A stretch of DNA of 64,000 nucleotides from Astropecten irregularis (taxonomy: Eukaryota; Echinodermata; Asteroidea; Paxillosida; Astropectinidae). The stretch covers positions 20,040,983 through 20,104,982 of the forward strand of contig OZ020245.1 in the NCBI GenBank assembly GCA_963971285.1. The letters are read 5' to 3'. The notes under the pieces were generated by a model, which worked only from the letters and a program-made list of their open reading frames with translations, was not told the origin of the DNA and made no database searches. How positions within the stretch are numbered: position 1 is the first letter of the stretch; every line of letters starts with the position of its first letter. Positions 24,101-37,200 of this stretch are shown in pieces. The translations under genes and the position numbers were made by a program.

Positions 24101-27100
24101 AAAAACGATCACAAGTGATTCACAACACATAGAAATTTGGTTGCTAATTCTGTTTTTATTAAGACAGAAAATAATTTCATGGGTAGCAAATTGCGCTATA
24201 AAGTCAGGGCCGTAAAATTGGCCCTGCATGACCCCGAGTTAAAACCTTTGGGATCTCTGCTCATTCTTTGGGCTATAACCGGATCAAGGACCTTGTTGAT
24301 ATTCAAACCCACCTGACAGGATTCCCTTGAGAATGATTGGTAGAGAGGTGATGCTGTTCAGCCAATCAATGTGGCTCCAGTTTAGCTTGGGGTTTGACAT
24401 TTCTTCCACAGTAGCAAAAGTCTGGCTGCGAGCGCCTTCGAAATTTGCAAATCTACAAAACAAAATTTCTAAACACTTTAACAAATTTAAAGGTAATATC
24501 CTACTTTGAATTTTTTCAAAGAAATACAGATTCAAGGGCACAAATATCAAGACAGATACAGTAACAGTCATTTGTGAAAATGTCAGTCTCATACGGTTCC
24601 TCTTTTTTAGTTTTTAGAAAACGGTGAAAAACAGCCACAGTATTTCTTAAGTCTTTTCTCTTTTATTTTTGATCTTTTAAAAGATCAGAAAGATTTTCGG
24701 TCGTTGTTTTACTAATTTCTGGATAAATACACCATTTCAGGCGGAACAATTTTAACGGTATGTTTCTACCACCACAATCTTCATACCCTGTAAGTTATAC
24801 GTAAATCTGTGAACATTTCTGTTTTGGTGTCTTACCAAAGTATGATACTACCTTTAAACAGAAGTGAAGGTCTTAAACTTCCTTACAGACGTTGTTTCAT
24901 GAACCTTTTGCGCTTTTTGTTCATCTGGATAGCAGAAATACGGCCGAAATATTAAATCTTGCCCCCTCCGAATCCTTCACGGTTAAACCACGCTTTCGAA
25001 ACGCTAATCGTTTGGACGAACGATCTTTTTAAAAGACACTAAAGCTTGCTTTCCTTGAAAAACCCAGCATCTGATGAACCAATATTTCCCAAGTGACTGT
25101 TTGCGAACAGTTGAGTCCATTTTTTTGTCTCAACTCTCAATAATTGTTTTGGAGGCTTTGCAAATCCCATACGCTACCTTTAAAGAGAGAAATCAAGGGG
25201 TTAGTGTAGTTTACACCACTCGTATTATTTTCAGTATTTATTTAGCTTCTACCATAAACTAACTCACCTGAATACGTTACTTGTGGTGTCCTCTTCAATG
25301 TCTGCAAGCTTAAATTTGTGGAAAGAGGGCAGGGCTTTGATTTTTGAGGGAAATTATGGGGTAAAACGGTATAAAGGCGATGCGACATATTTTGCAGACG
25401 AAATGCTTAGCTTAGCTGAAGAAAGTCTGGTTTCCGCCCTTATTTTGATGAGCATTGATGTGTTGGGTCTGGTACCAGACTAACTGGACCAGATCATCGG
25501 TGATTGGCTGCTCAAAAAGTTGCCTGGTAAATCCCGCTTTGTGATTGGTCGAGAGTGTCATAGACTTTACCAGAGGGAGTAAGATTATTATTTTGCACAG
25601 GTAGTTCGTGTCAAAATGGCGTAAACGCGACTGAAAAGCTGTGTTCAACTTCGCAATAAGTGGGTAAGGAAACCTTCTTTTTTCACTGGAATATTGCCGA
25701 AATATGTTCATTTTAGGGTTTACAGGACCCATGAATATTTGCTTTAAGTAACAAATCTCATTTTGGAACTGTAGAAGCTAAATAAATACTGAAAATAATA
25801 CGAGTGGTGTAAACTACACTAACCCCGAAATCAATATTACATGTATACAAAAAAAGTTATATAGATCGACTATTACAGCATTTCGTGTTGCAGAGGCATA
25901 CTGCGTGTAAAAGCCTAAACTTTTTTCCTATATCGCCCCGGGTGCCCCGGCCTCCCAAGTTTCCTGTAAAAACTGCCGTTATCCCCTACAAGAAGGAAAT
26001 TAACCTAACCTGACGTGAGGTGGGATCAGATTCGCTCCTGTTTTGCGTTTCGAGATCTTGGCATCTACCGACACGAAGAGCGCCTTGAAGCCGAGACGCT
26101 CGGCTTTCCCGACCACTCGACGGACGATGTCCTCGTCAGTGTACGCCGTGAGCTGTGCCCACATCAGACCGTCTGGAGATACGGCTGCTGCTACGTCCTC
26201 CATGGGCGTGGACGTGTACGTGCTGAGTACCATACCAGTGCCCACCGAGCGTGCAGCTGTTAATGTAAATTAGACGAAAGAAGACGTTGTGCAATTAGTC
26301 CTACGGGTCATTGGCACTCATTCAACCGATCAAACGGTTTTTAAAACTGCATCGAGATAAATCTCAATGCATCACTTATAAGTTACTGAAAAACCAATGC
26401 AACCACGTCATCGTTTTCTTTCATGATTCTTTTAAAGGCACAACTACTTTGGTAGCATACCGAAACAAAAATCTTTGGGTGTAAAGGTGATGATGGTAGC
26501 ATTCCATTATCATTTGTCTGCCTGAAATGGTGTAAAAAGATGAAAACCAATGACCAAAACAATTTTGATCTTTTAAAGAAGGAAGCATTGGGATCATCAT
26601 AATCCATAAATGCTAGATGCAATGGAGCTAGATGTAATAAGTTATGAAGGTGCAATTAATGGTCAAAGTCAGAAGTTCCTATATCAGCGCGGAGTGACGT
26701 CATTCCAACTACCCCAGTCTTGGAGCGATGAAAACAAAGCATTAAGTTGTATGGGTTTTAAGACAAAAAGCTGCCAGAATAAATTGTTTAATCTTATTAC
26801 AGGGTACTTCAAAGAAGGATTATTGTCTGAGGAAAAACTGACAATTCTCGACGACGGGCGGTTTGTGCGTGATTTGTCCGTTGCGCCATCTTAGTTTTCA
26901 TCGGTTGTCAAGTTTTGAGATTGGAAGTACCCGGATGTCCGCGCTGATCTAAGAGACATAAAAAACATTTGGTTGTGGAGAAGCGGCGCCAGGTCCATCT
27001 GCCACGTGCACCGTAAGTTATACGTTAAACCGTAGCTCTATGGTTAAACAGTGAAGCAACCAACCAAAAGCGTACGAGATTTTTGAATCGGTCCCATACC

Positions 27101-28698
27101 TCGTGCAGTAGCCAGTTCCCCGTCACTATGTGCCAGGCGTTGCAATGCCGAAGGAGCCACGGCAACTGGAAAGGCAATTTCATGTCCCAGTATCGTAGTC
27201 CGAGTGTCACGATGGGAGACATCTTGCAGAATCCTGGGTCTCAATCTGTATCTGTGGGTGGAGGAAATCATCACAGACAGCACCTTATATTTTTGCATCA
27301 CTTCGAACCGATGTATAAGTATAAGGATCATGATTACATCGTGAGTGGCTGAATGCAGTGCGCACTGGTGTCGATTTCTTTTCATGATTGGGGGGATGAT
27401 TGGTGATTTGGTGTCCTATGCGAGGGACCGCAGCGACCGAGCCAGGGGAGGCTGTGGGAGGTGGGATACCCCCCTCCTCCCAAACCCAGGACTTTTTATT
27501 AAAAGTCGCATTTTAGAGCATTTAAAAAGGATATTCAGAAGAATTAAATATTATACATGTATTTGTGTAGTATAAATTCATTACGAAAACTAACAAAACA
27601 ACAAGGATCATGTAATATTTCTATAAACAATAAACTACATGTATACACGCCATCCCCCCACCTCAAATATTGGGGGATCGATATATCCCCCCATCCCCCC
27701 CCCCCCCCCGGGGTCGACACCCATGGCAGTGCCCTTCGGGCTCAAATATATCTTGTGGCCTTATTTCGTGTCAAAATAAGGATGAGGTCTCTGGCTACTT
27801 CCTACACTAACCTCGAACCCACCTAGTCAAAGTTATGAAGTTGGCTCCATATTAGGTATGATGTCTGATAAAATATGTTCGTAAAGTTTCGAAACTATGG
27901 TATTTCACTCTGAAATGCATCGTGTTCATATTTTTAAGAGAAGTGCGAAACAATTACAGAAACTACTTGTACCGTCACTGCGGAGACGGAAATTTGAAAT
28001 AATACCCCCCCCCCCATTAGTGCTCGAAATCAGTGTTGAAACTTGAAAGCAAGATCACTTGCCATGCTAATTATGTAGGCGGGGCTATAATCCTGAATCG
28101 GCAAAAGTGAATTACTTATGACCTCAGTTGCCGACACTGTGCATCATGCGCATTTGTGTGCATCATTTTGAACTAATGTGACCTACCCACATTATATTTA
28201 TGTACAAGTCATGTATAGCCTCAGTCGTCCCGAGTGTTTGTAAACTGAGCTTCATAGGTATCCCCTCGGCCTCGCTAACCTGAACGACTGATCAAATGCC
28301 AGCTGCCACTGCATGCACTATATCGTGTACGTTAACTATACATGTGTGTATTTGTATCCGCCATGGCGCCATTTCCATTGAAATTAAATGAATACGACCT
28401 TCACATGTGCAATCATACACGCAGTCAGTACAGTTAGTGTCAAGGTCGAAAACTCCAGGCAAAATGCGAGTGTCGTAGCACTATATATAATACAATGCTA
28501 TACCCCATACAGCACATGGAACCATTATGTTATGACCAAGTTGGTATACTATACACGAGTTCACCTTTTGAACGCTAGTTGGTTATCCCCGAGTGTCTGC
28601 TCGGATGAGGCACCGCTTCTGTAGTATTCATAGACATTCTTTGGCAAGACATTTCTTGCAAAGGCTTCAAAATCTGTTAGTTGAATCGGCTCCGACAT
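21151..28698 (-). CDS. HAO1-like: 2-hydroxyacid oxidase (HAO1/glycolate oxidase family), altered active site
   Basis: Eight coding exons on the minus strand, 28565-28698, 27100-27251, 26010-26256, 24313-24452, 23605-23696, 22539-22700, 21858-21927 and 21151-21221, join in phase to 355 codons. Human HAO1 has 370. The family oxidises 2-hydroxyacids with FMN and oxygen in peroxisomes. Conserved blocks include [13 protein letters not shown] (24-36), [12 protein letters not shown] (84-95), [13 protein letters not shown] (211-223) and [14 protein letters not shown]. The C-terminus ends AKL, a peroxisomal PTS1. Against human HAO1 as I recall it, Tyr26, Asp160, Lys236 and Arg263 are kept. The Tyr132 position is Thr132, Arg167 is Lys167, and catalytic His260 is Gln244 (codon CAA, minus strand). 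The loop after Asp160 is also rewritten and shortened. The protein is clearly of the family, but normal catalysis is doubtful. It could be a divergent paralogue with another role. No frame break is seen. Confidence 0.9.
21299..21490. repeat. GATCCTGCTAGGATCGAAAC repeat cluster
   Basis: Three copies of the module GATCCTGCTAGGATCGAAAC followed by GCGTCAGGCCCTCCTAACTC lie here: one inverted at about 21299-21335 and two direct. Similar modules are at 37097-37200 and 57553-57685. The 3' part (TTTCAGGTCATTTTGGCTGA, TGAGCAGTTTGCAGCAGTTT) is shared with the 37 kb copy. Lies in the last HAO intron. Confidence 0.7.
22190..22428 (-). mobile_element. tRNA-derived SINE in an HAO intron
   Basis: On the minus strand the element starts with an A-box-like TGGCGGAATGGTTC. 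It then has B-box-like GGGTTCAAGTCAC, and further on GGGTTTTACCCAGAAT and GGGGTTTTCCTCCCACC, words typical of invertebrate SINEs. It ends in an A-rich tail near 22190. A second GGTTCAAGTCC follows a palindrome (GGACGTCATATTATAATTAT plus GACGTCC) at about 22338-22367. Confidence 0.65.
23397..23434. repeat. Hexamer microsatellite (GAAGCC)n
   Basis: About six perfect GAAGCC units, followed by GAAGGCAAATTTACGAAAAG. The context resembles one end of the GGCTCA/CCGAAG-ended MITEs. Lies in an HAO intron. Confidence 0.8.
23986..24224. mobile_element. MITE, GGGGCCAATTTCAT family
   Basis: Left end GGGGCCAATTTCATGATGGA, right end GGGCCGTAAAATTGGCCC. The core words AAAATGTCTTGCTCAATAAA and CACATAGAAATTTGGTTGCT match other copies. 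Lies in the HAO intron between exons 4 and 5. Confidence 0.8.
24489..24855. mobile_element. MITE, AAAGGTA family, copy 3
   Basis: Begins AAAGGTAATATCCTACTTTG and ends CAAAGTATGATACTACCTTT. It lies less than 40 bp upstream of HAO exon 4 (24452), close to that exon's splice acceptor on the minus strand. Confidence 0.8.
24860..25190. mobile_element. Dispersed element, copy A (related to 61150-61490)
   Basis: Shares GAAGTGAAGGTCTTAAACTT, TCCTTCACGGTTAAACCACG and CCCAGCATCTGATGAACCA with the complement of 61150-61490. No coding content is seen. Lies in the HAO intron between exons 3 and 4. Confidence 0.7.
25197..25825. mobile_element. Foldback MITE with perfect arms of about 55 bp
   Basis: The left arm begins GGGGTTAGTGTAGTTTACAC and runs through ATTTTCAGTATTTATTTAGC to about 25251. 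The right arm, about 25771-25825, is its exact complement. The core shares blocks with the short element at 11997-12213. Lies in the HAO intron between exons 3 and 4. Confidence 0.85.
26430..26580. mobile_element. MITE, AAAGGTA family, internally deleted copy
   Basis: Contains TTTGGTAGCATACCGAAACA, GTAAAGGTGATGATGGTAGC and GATCTTTTAAAG but lacks one half. Lies between HAO exons 2 and 3. Confidence 0.55.
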
Positions 28699-30630
28699 GC
28701 TCAATCCCTCTTGCTCGGTGACAAGGTGAGTGCAAAGTTCACCTTAATTGTGACAATAATTTATGCGTTTACATAATAATACACCATGTAGACCGAAATA
28801 TGAACGCGGGACCCCAACGGCAGACATTGACACGGCATGTCACAGATTGCCACTGGAGACAACGCCAGTGGCGGATAATTCTGCATGGTCTAAAACCACT
28901 TCGTATTTCTCACACATGTGATTAGATTGTATAGTAATGTTCTGTTTATAGCCAACTAATAAAAAAAAAAAAATCTCGACAAAAGATCTTCTGTTTTGTA
29001 AACGACGAATTAGAAGCCGTGCCCAAAGTTTTCCAGGCCCACTTCATGATTGCGACTCAGTTTAAGACTTGATTAAATCGAAATGGCCTTTTTTTCACCA
29101 CCACCCCCCTCCCCCATTAGGCCTATTTAAAACTGCCTATTTAAAACTGGTTTTCAAAATGCATATTAAGTTGTGAGATTTGTGACCCGTATCTTTTCGA
29201 ATAGAAATGTTTCACCTACAGAAATATCGCATGAACTTTAAGAAAGTATAGGTTTTCAGAACTTTCACGGCGCTACCGAATTTCTTTCAAGATTCTTAAT
29301 AGCGGATTCATTGGGCAAACACAGACACAGTATGTGTCCACTTTGAACAAAATAATGTCGATCGAAACTGAAAGTTTATCGAACAAAAACCTGACCAAAC
29401 ATAAACCTCCATGGTACGTCAAGCCAGGAATCCTTTACAAAGCGCAAGTACATCTCGATGGTCCTCCAAAGTGACAAATTGTCATTCATAAATGAAATAA
29501 AGTGGAATTACATGTACATGTATAAGATAGTATCGATCTTTTATTTTCCTTTCTACAAAATATACATATAAAAAACAAGAAACATAACGTCGATGTGTTT
29601 GGGCAGCATTCCATAAATTTGGGGTCCAATTTGTTTCGTGTGTCCTGTCACATCTGACGTAAAAATGGCAATGTACGTTTACAACAAATCATTCAATTGT
29701 TATTTCCAAATGATTTGAATACATCAAAAGCCAAACAAAACTATATCAACTTGTTATGACCAGCACATTACACAATCATGCAGGAGCAACAGGGCACACA
29801 ATATGTCACCAACATGGGCCCCGAATTTAAACGAATATTTCCCATCCTTTTCACTGACCATTTATTTTTTACCATTAAAATGTTTGCTTTGGGAAATGAC
29901 AAACGGATATTTCTGAAATGAGAGGGTTGTGCAAGAACTGCTATTGTTAAAAAAAAAAAATGAAAATGAAAATTTAACTGTTTATCACTTCAAGATTCAG
30001 ATATGTGATACAACCATGTCTTGGCTATCACCATGTAGAGTTTGAGTAAAATTGGACTAAAATTGAGAGAAAAAATCACCCAACCTCAAAACCCAATTTC
30101 CATCTTTCTTTCAATACACATTATGTGTGTACTGACCACTTATTCTGGGATACTGCAAATTAATTTTGTTTTTAAAGAGTACTCTTTCAATTGGTCATAT
30201 TTTCGCCAATTTCAGCCCGATTTTGCTTAAATTATATACAAGGTGATATAGCCAAGACATGGTTGTATCATATAGCTAAATCTTGAAGTGATAAACAGTT
30301 TGATTTTAACATGATGGTTCTCGACAAAGTGTTACATTTTTGGGGGGACATTCATGCTGAATTCAATTAAAAAGAAAACATTTAGGTTTTCGAGTTGCTC
30401 TGTCTTCAAAGGTCCAAACATTTTTCTCAAATCTATTCAAGCTGACAGTGTGTACAAAGTTTAAATTCCTGAGTCATTTTCTGCCAATCAAAACATTCAA
30501 GTTTGCTATTTGAACTCAAGAGAAATGTTTTTTAAGGAATTCATTAATACATAATGAATAATTTTTTTTTTTCAAATCTTATTAAAAGTACATTACATGA
30601 CTTTAAATAATCTAATAAAGAAAAAAGAAC
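28699..30630. other. Between HAO and the CCDC170-like gene
   Basis: Both genes are on the minus strand, so this holds the HAO upstream region and the distal 3' side of the CCDC170-like gene. No coding exon is seen. It contains a MITE at 29976-30300. Confidence 0.4.
29976..30300. mobile_element. MITE with long inverted ends
   Basis: Left end AACTGTTTATCACTTCAAGA, right end TCTTGAAGTGATAAACAGTT. The inverted similarity extends about 58 bp and includes CCATGTCTTGGCTATCACC. The central part has no coding content. Confidence 0.85.
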
Positions 30631-30636
30631 ACTTTT

Positions 30637-30642
30637 TTATTT
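30637..30642 (-). terminator. Candidate polyadenylation signal for the CCDC170-like gene
   Basis: AATAAA on the minus strand, about 635 bp beyond the stop codon. It is the nearest canonical hexamer I noticed; actual use is unproven. Confidence 0.3.
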
Positions 30643-31275
30643 ACATATGCATAGACATATACACTTGCACTTGAAAACGAAATGATTGTACAGACTTTTT
30701 ATACATGATAATTTCTGAAAGGGAAAATTCTATAGCTGAGAAGAAACATTTACTGTTTTTTCCTAATGAACAAGGTCAAAAATATTGACACTACAAGTGT
30801 GCAATTTTCATTTAATACCATAGAAATAACTGCACTGTAACTTATAGAGCTGGAAAAAAACATTGAATTACACAAAATAATTGTTTCAATTCTATAATTT
30901 TTACGGTAGTCATATAAAGATTTGAAAATTACAGTTTGATTCAACATGAAATAAACAAAATGAATCACACAAAACTCCTAATTTGCCTAAACAATGTACC
31001 CTGCTATTTTTATTTGTATATGAAGATGACATCACTCAAAACTCAGCTAAGAATCAAAACTGCCAACTCTTTGCACAATAGAATTTACACTATTAAATTC
31101 ATACGCAAAGACAATACATGTACATGTATGTGTAATTGGAATATGGTCAACACTCTTGGTGCTCGATCAGATTTAAACATCTTAGACAAAATAGGATGCT
31201 TTGTTCTTCAACTTTCTTTAAGACAAATATTCTTTTGTTATTTCAGTTGAAATTTGACTGAAGGAATCTTACTTA

Positions 31276-34200
31276 TTAGTACACTTCTGCGTGGTGCTTT
31301 CTGCGTCTTGTTGGTGACACTGATCTTGTTCGGGACCGCCGCACATTTCCACCGATCAAGGTCGATGCCTCTTCGTAACCCTGTCTGAAGCCCCGCTCCA
31401 TATTCTGCAGGCTCTCGTCCAGACCGTAAGCCGTGATGGCGTGGGAGTGGTGAGCCTGGATTAGCTTCTCCAGCCTAGAGATGATCTCGTAGTCGGGGAC
31501 GGCCAACGTGGTGATGTCCATGCCCAGCATGCGAGCAATCACCTGCCGGAAGTCCACCAACTGCCTCTCCCGTCGCTGCACCTCCAGGAGGAGGGCCTTG
31601 GTGGCCTGCAGGTCCTCGGTCAGGGCCTTGACGGAGCTCTCGGCCTGATGGTGCAGGTTGTTGGCCTCGTGCTCAGTAAACTCCAGCTCCTGCTTCATGC
31701 CAGCAATCTTCCGTGCCTGCTTCTCTTTGGTCTTCTCCAGCTTGGCCAGAGCTTGCTCCAGGTCACCGATGCTGTTGTACTGGTGCATTGATGTCAACTG
31801 CCAAATTGAAAAGAAGATATATCATGATAATCGAGGATGGGACCTTAGGGAGACTTTCCAATAGGGTCGTGCACAAACTTTACTTAACTATTTCTAAACA
31901 TCCTCCAAACCAATTAACTTGAAATTGACATAATTACGTTCATATTGAGAGCATTCTCTGTCTTCTATTAAAATATGGACAGTAAAAGGTAGTTGGTACC
32001 TTAAGGAGACAAAAGTCTCCCTAAGTCCTGATGTCTCCCTAATGTCCACTTTTAGACAATTATGTGTCTCCCTAATACCCCATCTGTAATTATCATTCAG
32101 ACCAGTGTCTAATATTTCCCAATTTCATAATTCTGATCAAGTCACTTACTGTGATATGTCATTGAAAAATGTGTGGTTATGGAAACTATGAAACAGATAC
32201 TCTAGCTTTGTCATACTGAATTCTGGTCATTCCCCAAATCATCACACATTTACAGCATCATACTGTGGTAAAAGTAGACCAAATTCATTATGAATTCAGG
32301 CTTAGATCATCAAAGTAAATGTATGTTGATGAGTGAAAGCCCCTCACGATTCAACTGTCACTATTTCTTATTAAAATGGCTGCACGTTAAGTTATACATG
32401 TAATAAACCTTTAAAAACAAATATCTTGTCATCTTCTAGCTGGACATGCTGAATCATATAACCCTCTTAAACAGAAAGCTCGAATTTAAAGGTTCACTTT
32501 ATCACATTTTGGAGAAACAAAATATTGGACACCCACCTTGAGGTTACTGACATCAAGCATCTGAGCTTTCATGTCGATGATCAACCTCTTGGCATTACTC
32601 AGCTCTCCCTTCAGCCTGTCATTCTCCTTCAGGATCTTACGTCGGTTCACCTCCGTATCATCCCGCTCCTTCACCAGCGAGGAGCGCCCAGCCATGGCCT
32701 CCTCCAGCTGGGTGATCTTCTTGCGCAGGAGGTCCAGGTGAAGGTCTTTGCTCTCCAGCTGCTCCTTGAAGCTCTTGAGCTTGCGCTGGAGCGAGTAGAC
32801 GTGGGTGGTCTTATCGCTCAGGTTCTCACCCTCGTTCCGCATCAGCTGCCTGGCGCGAGCCATGATGGCCTCACCGTTCAGGTCGAAGCCGAGGTCAAGG
32901 GCGATGGAGTCCAGCTTCAGCACAGATGCCAGAGATTCCAGGAAGGCCATGTACTACATAGGTGAACATAACAGAAAATCCCTGACTTACATACAAATGA
33001 AAGAGCCTGACCAATAACTGTCGGTATGGGGTGCTTCTCGCATTTTGGCCCAATTATAAATTTATGACAAATGTATATAGCCCACCGCACACTATACGAT
33101 CCGACTACGACCCGACTGGTTTTTGGAAGGATCGCAAAGCATTCTGGGAGTCTTAACCGTGATTCGACAGTCGAATCTTGCCGACTGGCCATCAGAGTGG
33201 GTCTGTGACTGGGAACAATCACGGTTAAGACTCCCAGAATGCTTTGCGATCCTTCCAAAAACCAGTCGGGTCCAAGTCGGAATGTCGGATCGTATAGTGT
33301 GCGGTGGGCTTATAGCTCCTGGACTAGTCTATGCACACCACGCTTGGTTCATTACCACAAACTAATCATGACTTTCCTGGGTAATTCTGTGATACAAGTA
33401 ATCAACTCTAATTCTGCAAATTGGTTCAGGAAGTTCCTGAAATTCTGCAAATTGGTTCCGGAAGTTCCTGAAATTCTGCTAATTGGTTCCTGAAGTTCCT
33501 GAAATTCTGCAAATTGGTTCCGGAAGTTCCTGAAATTCTGGAAATTGGTTCCTGAAGTTCCTGAATCTCAGACTAAGTCCATTTGAATCTCACCTTCAGC
33601 CTCTCCCCTCTCAGGTTCTCCAGGAGAACTCCATCAGATGACAGACTATTTTCCAGATGCTTGATCTGAGCCCGCTGGTCTCCATACTCATCATGTGCCT
33701 CCTTGGCCCGTTTGAGGGCGGCCTGGTGCAGGTTGGCCTGGCTGTCCAGCTGCTCGGTCAAGCTCTTAACCTTACCCTCTAGGTGGTCAATATGCTGTAT
33801 CAGAAAACAACAAACAAATAAAGCATGATTTGAAGAAATGTCAGATATATTTCTTTTAGGGAGAGAAACTTAAATATTGGTTTTGGCCCGGTCACTGAAA
33901 ACCCAGGCCAGGCCTGGGCTTTGCCTCGGGTCTTGGGCTTCTATAATCCCCAGCCTTGAAATATCAATTTCAAGTCCCCTGCTGTGTCCTGGATTATAGT
34001 TGGCATAAACCTGATTGACGGGTTGAGTCCACATTGATCATGGACAGTATCCAGAAGCTGGACTATATTGATTTTAAGCACCTGTATCGTAGTGAAGTTC
34101 AGGGCTGACAAGAGGAGGATTACAGGCCCAAAGGCCCAGGCCTGGCCAGGCTTTTCAGTGGCTAGGCCTGACCAATATTAAAGTTTCTCTCCCTTAGACT

Positions 34201-37200
34201 AATCCACTTTCAACATCTGACTGCCAGTAATAAAAGAACATCATGAAAGTGTATCTAAATATGCACATTTTAACCATCAAACTGCAAACACATCAATTGT
34301 CCAGAAAGGTCTACATAAAATGTTAGCATGACCATGAAATTATCTCAGGATAGCATTTCATTACAAGCAGTGAAGCTGAAAATGGACTTAGGCCCAATTT
34401 TTATGGAATCCATTATTCCGTTACTGTAAACAAAAATTCTTCGTTTAAAATAGCAGACTTTTTTTGCTTTAATACGATTAGCGTATTTCACAGGAGTTTT
34501 ATTTTTGGTAACGGTAAGCAAGGACTTTCTGCAGAATGCATGACAGCATGTTAGCAGAAAATAATCACGGTTACCCTAGAATTCTTCGCCAACTGAAAGT
34601 CTTGCTTACAGATTCCATGAAATAGATTTAATAAGTAGCAGTGCCTGCAATCACAAAAATAGGCTGTAACGGATTCCATGAAATTGGGGCCATGTTTTTA
34701 GAAAATGAGTTTGTTTGGCATCATAACAGCCGTCCTGCAACCAAGGGAATCAAAGTGTCTACTCACAGCTCCAGTATCTCTAGCATCCATCTGCAAGTGC
34801 TTGACCTTCTCCTTGATGGCCTCCTCACTGGCTGGGCATCGATCGCCGTTCCGAGACAGCAACAGGGCCAGGGACTCCTTGAAGGCCTTGAGTTCGGACT
34901 TGGCCACGTCAGCCTCGTACCTCATGGTCTTGGCCTCTTTCTCCAGGCTGGTCATCTTGCTCTCACGATCCTCCATCTGATGACGGTGGCTGTGCCAGAC
35001 CTGCTGGCTGGCATCCATGCGCTCCTTGAGGAGGCTATTCTCGCGGTTCAGCTCGTTGCGAATCTGAAGGGCAGCGTCCCTCTCCTGTACGAAACAAAAT
35101 GTTACAAATTTCTCATTTCACATCTCATTTTATCACAGTGCATCCAAAAATCCTGATTCTCAAATTACATTTCCCCAAATAAAATACATTCAGATTCTCT
35201 ACTAACCAGTCGGAGTTTCTCTAGCATATTTGCAGTATCCATGCTGCCCCGCTGGTCCCTGTTCATCTCGGCTACGAGACGCTGGATAGTCTCACGACTG
35301 GCCTTGGACTCCAACTCACTGCTGTTCAGGTTCTCCTCCAAGGAGGATACCTTGCCCCTCAGGGTCAGGTTCTCCTGGGTCAGCTCTGTCACCTGAGGGT
35401 GGCAAACAAGGAAAACACTGTGAACATTTTATACAATGTGTATTAGGGAACTTTCTCAAAGCTCGACTCCGCCTCAGGCTCCGGCCTCATCTCTGTCATC
35501 CATATGCTAAAAATATAGGTTGTAGTTTTTCATTGGAAGTTGAAGCTCTGTTTTCTTTTTCAAACCAGAGAATCTACTTCCGAACTGCAGCCAAAACCTC
35601 TATTTTGATACTTGTTATTTAGAATGGACTCACAAAATAAAGCCGGAGCCTAAGCCGGAGCCGAGCTTTGAGAAAGGCCCTAGATGATGTGATGTCCTAG
35701 ACATAAATGCAACACCAAATTATTCTCAGGGGCTGTGGGAATGAGGAAATGGGAATCGTAGTCTGACAGAAAACTTAAAATAAAAAATAGACAATATGCA
35801 CAAATTGAACATCATGGCAAGGCTACAGTTCTGATAACCTTTCTAAGTAAAACGCTACATTATGATTGGTACTGGTAAAAAAAATAGTATTCATATACTT
35901 TATCTCATCCAAAACAAATGTGAAGAACTAACACCCATGATACCTTCAGCTTAATTTGTTGAGTCAAGAGAAAATTGTCTCTAAAGTTTTTTGTTGGTGC
36001 TGAGAAAGATCTTACTAGTATCAAAACTTCGATTTCACTTAAGCCCAAATGCATCACTGAATGGAAAATTGATCGCTACTTTGCATAACAATTTTCCGTT
36101 TAGCGATGGATTTGGGTTTTAGCGCTGATCGCAAAGTGTTAGTGAAATCGCCCCTGGCCCTCTTATCCCTGAGCCAAAAACAAACGCAAATAATAATAAA
36201 AATGCCTTTTAACAATGATTTTAAACATGTATTTTCAAAATGGCACGTTTTACCATACATGTGCTAAAATGATTAATTAAAGATGTGACAGTAGCAGTCA
36301 AGCCTGCTAAGATGCCTAACCTTCTTGACAATCCTCTCTGGGGTCTGGTCCTCAGCGCTGACCACCCCTTGCAGATTCAGGAACATGTCGTTGTATTTCC
36401 GCTCCCACGCCTGCGTCCGCTGCTCCGCCTCCTCCCTCTCGGCCAGCAGCGTCCGCACCCTTCCCTCCAGCTCCAGCACTTTATCCTGCTGCGTCTTGGC
36501 ATTGTTCTGCAGGGTCTCGATGGTGTACTGGCCCCGGGCCTGCACATGCTCGATGGTGCTGGACTCTGACCGGAGCTCGCCGATGCGAGCCTGCAGGGTC
36601 AGTATGAGCTGGGACTGGCCGGTGCTCACCTCGTTCAGCCGGTCAATTTCGGACTTCATTTCCTTGATCTGCAGCTCACGGGACAATACCTTGCTGCGTT
36701 CATCTTTCACCTAACGAAATAAAAAATATATAGAAATGCAAATGTATGTATTAATGGACCTGACTAAAGGGGTGCTCCATTTTTTTGCATGTGTCATCCC
36801 AGTCAATTAACAGAAAAGAGCAGCTACAAGTGAGAGGGACATTACTCAAAATGATCAAATTACCTCCTCCATAAGTTGCTCATTCCGGATCTGCATCTTG
36901 GCCAAGGTTGTTGTATCCAATGATGATTTGAGAATAGACTCTCTTGGGTAAAACAAATCAAGCTAGAAAGAGAAAATAAAGAGAAATAGAAGAAGAAATA
37001 AAGCATTTATTAATTCAAAATAAGAAATATACAGCATGGATTATAAATTTAAAAGGTTGGCCTATGTGCCAATGTTATCAGATAGGGACACAAAGATCCT
37101 GCTAGGATGGAAACGTGTCAGGCAATGCCAACTCCAAGCATTTGATATATTTCAGGTCATTTTGTCTGATGAGCAGTTTGTAGCAGTTTATTACTTGTAT

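Noticed and set aside
32525-32965. 146-codon plus-strand frame
   Set aside because: Antisense of the coiled-coil exon 32537-32953; the composition is what a reversed coiled coil produces.
37168-37200. CTGATGAGCAGTTTGTAGCAG as a hammerhead core
   Set aside because: CTGATGAG is present but no GAAA follows a plausible stem II; part of a dispersed repeat.
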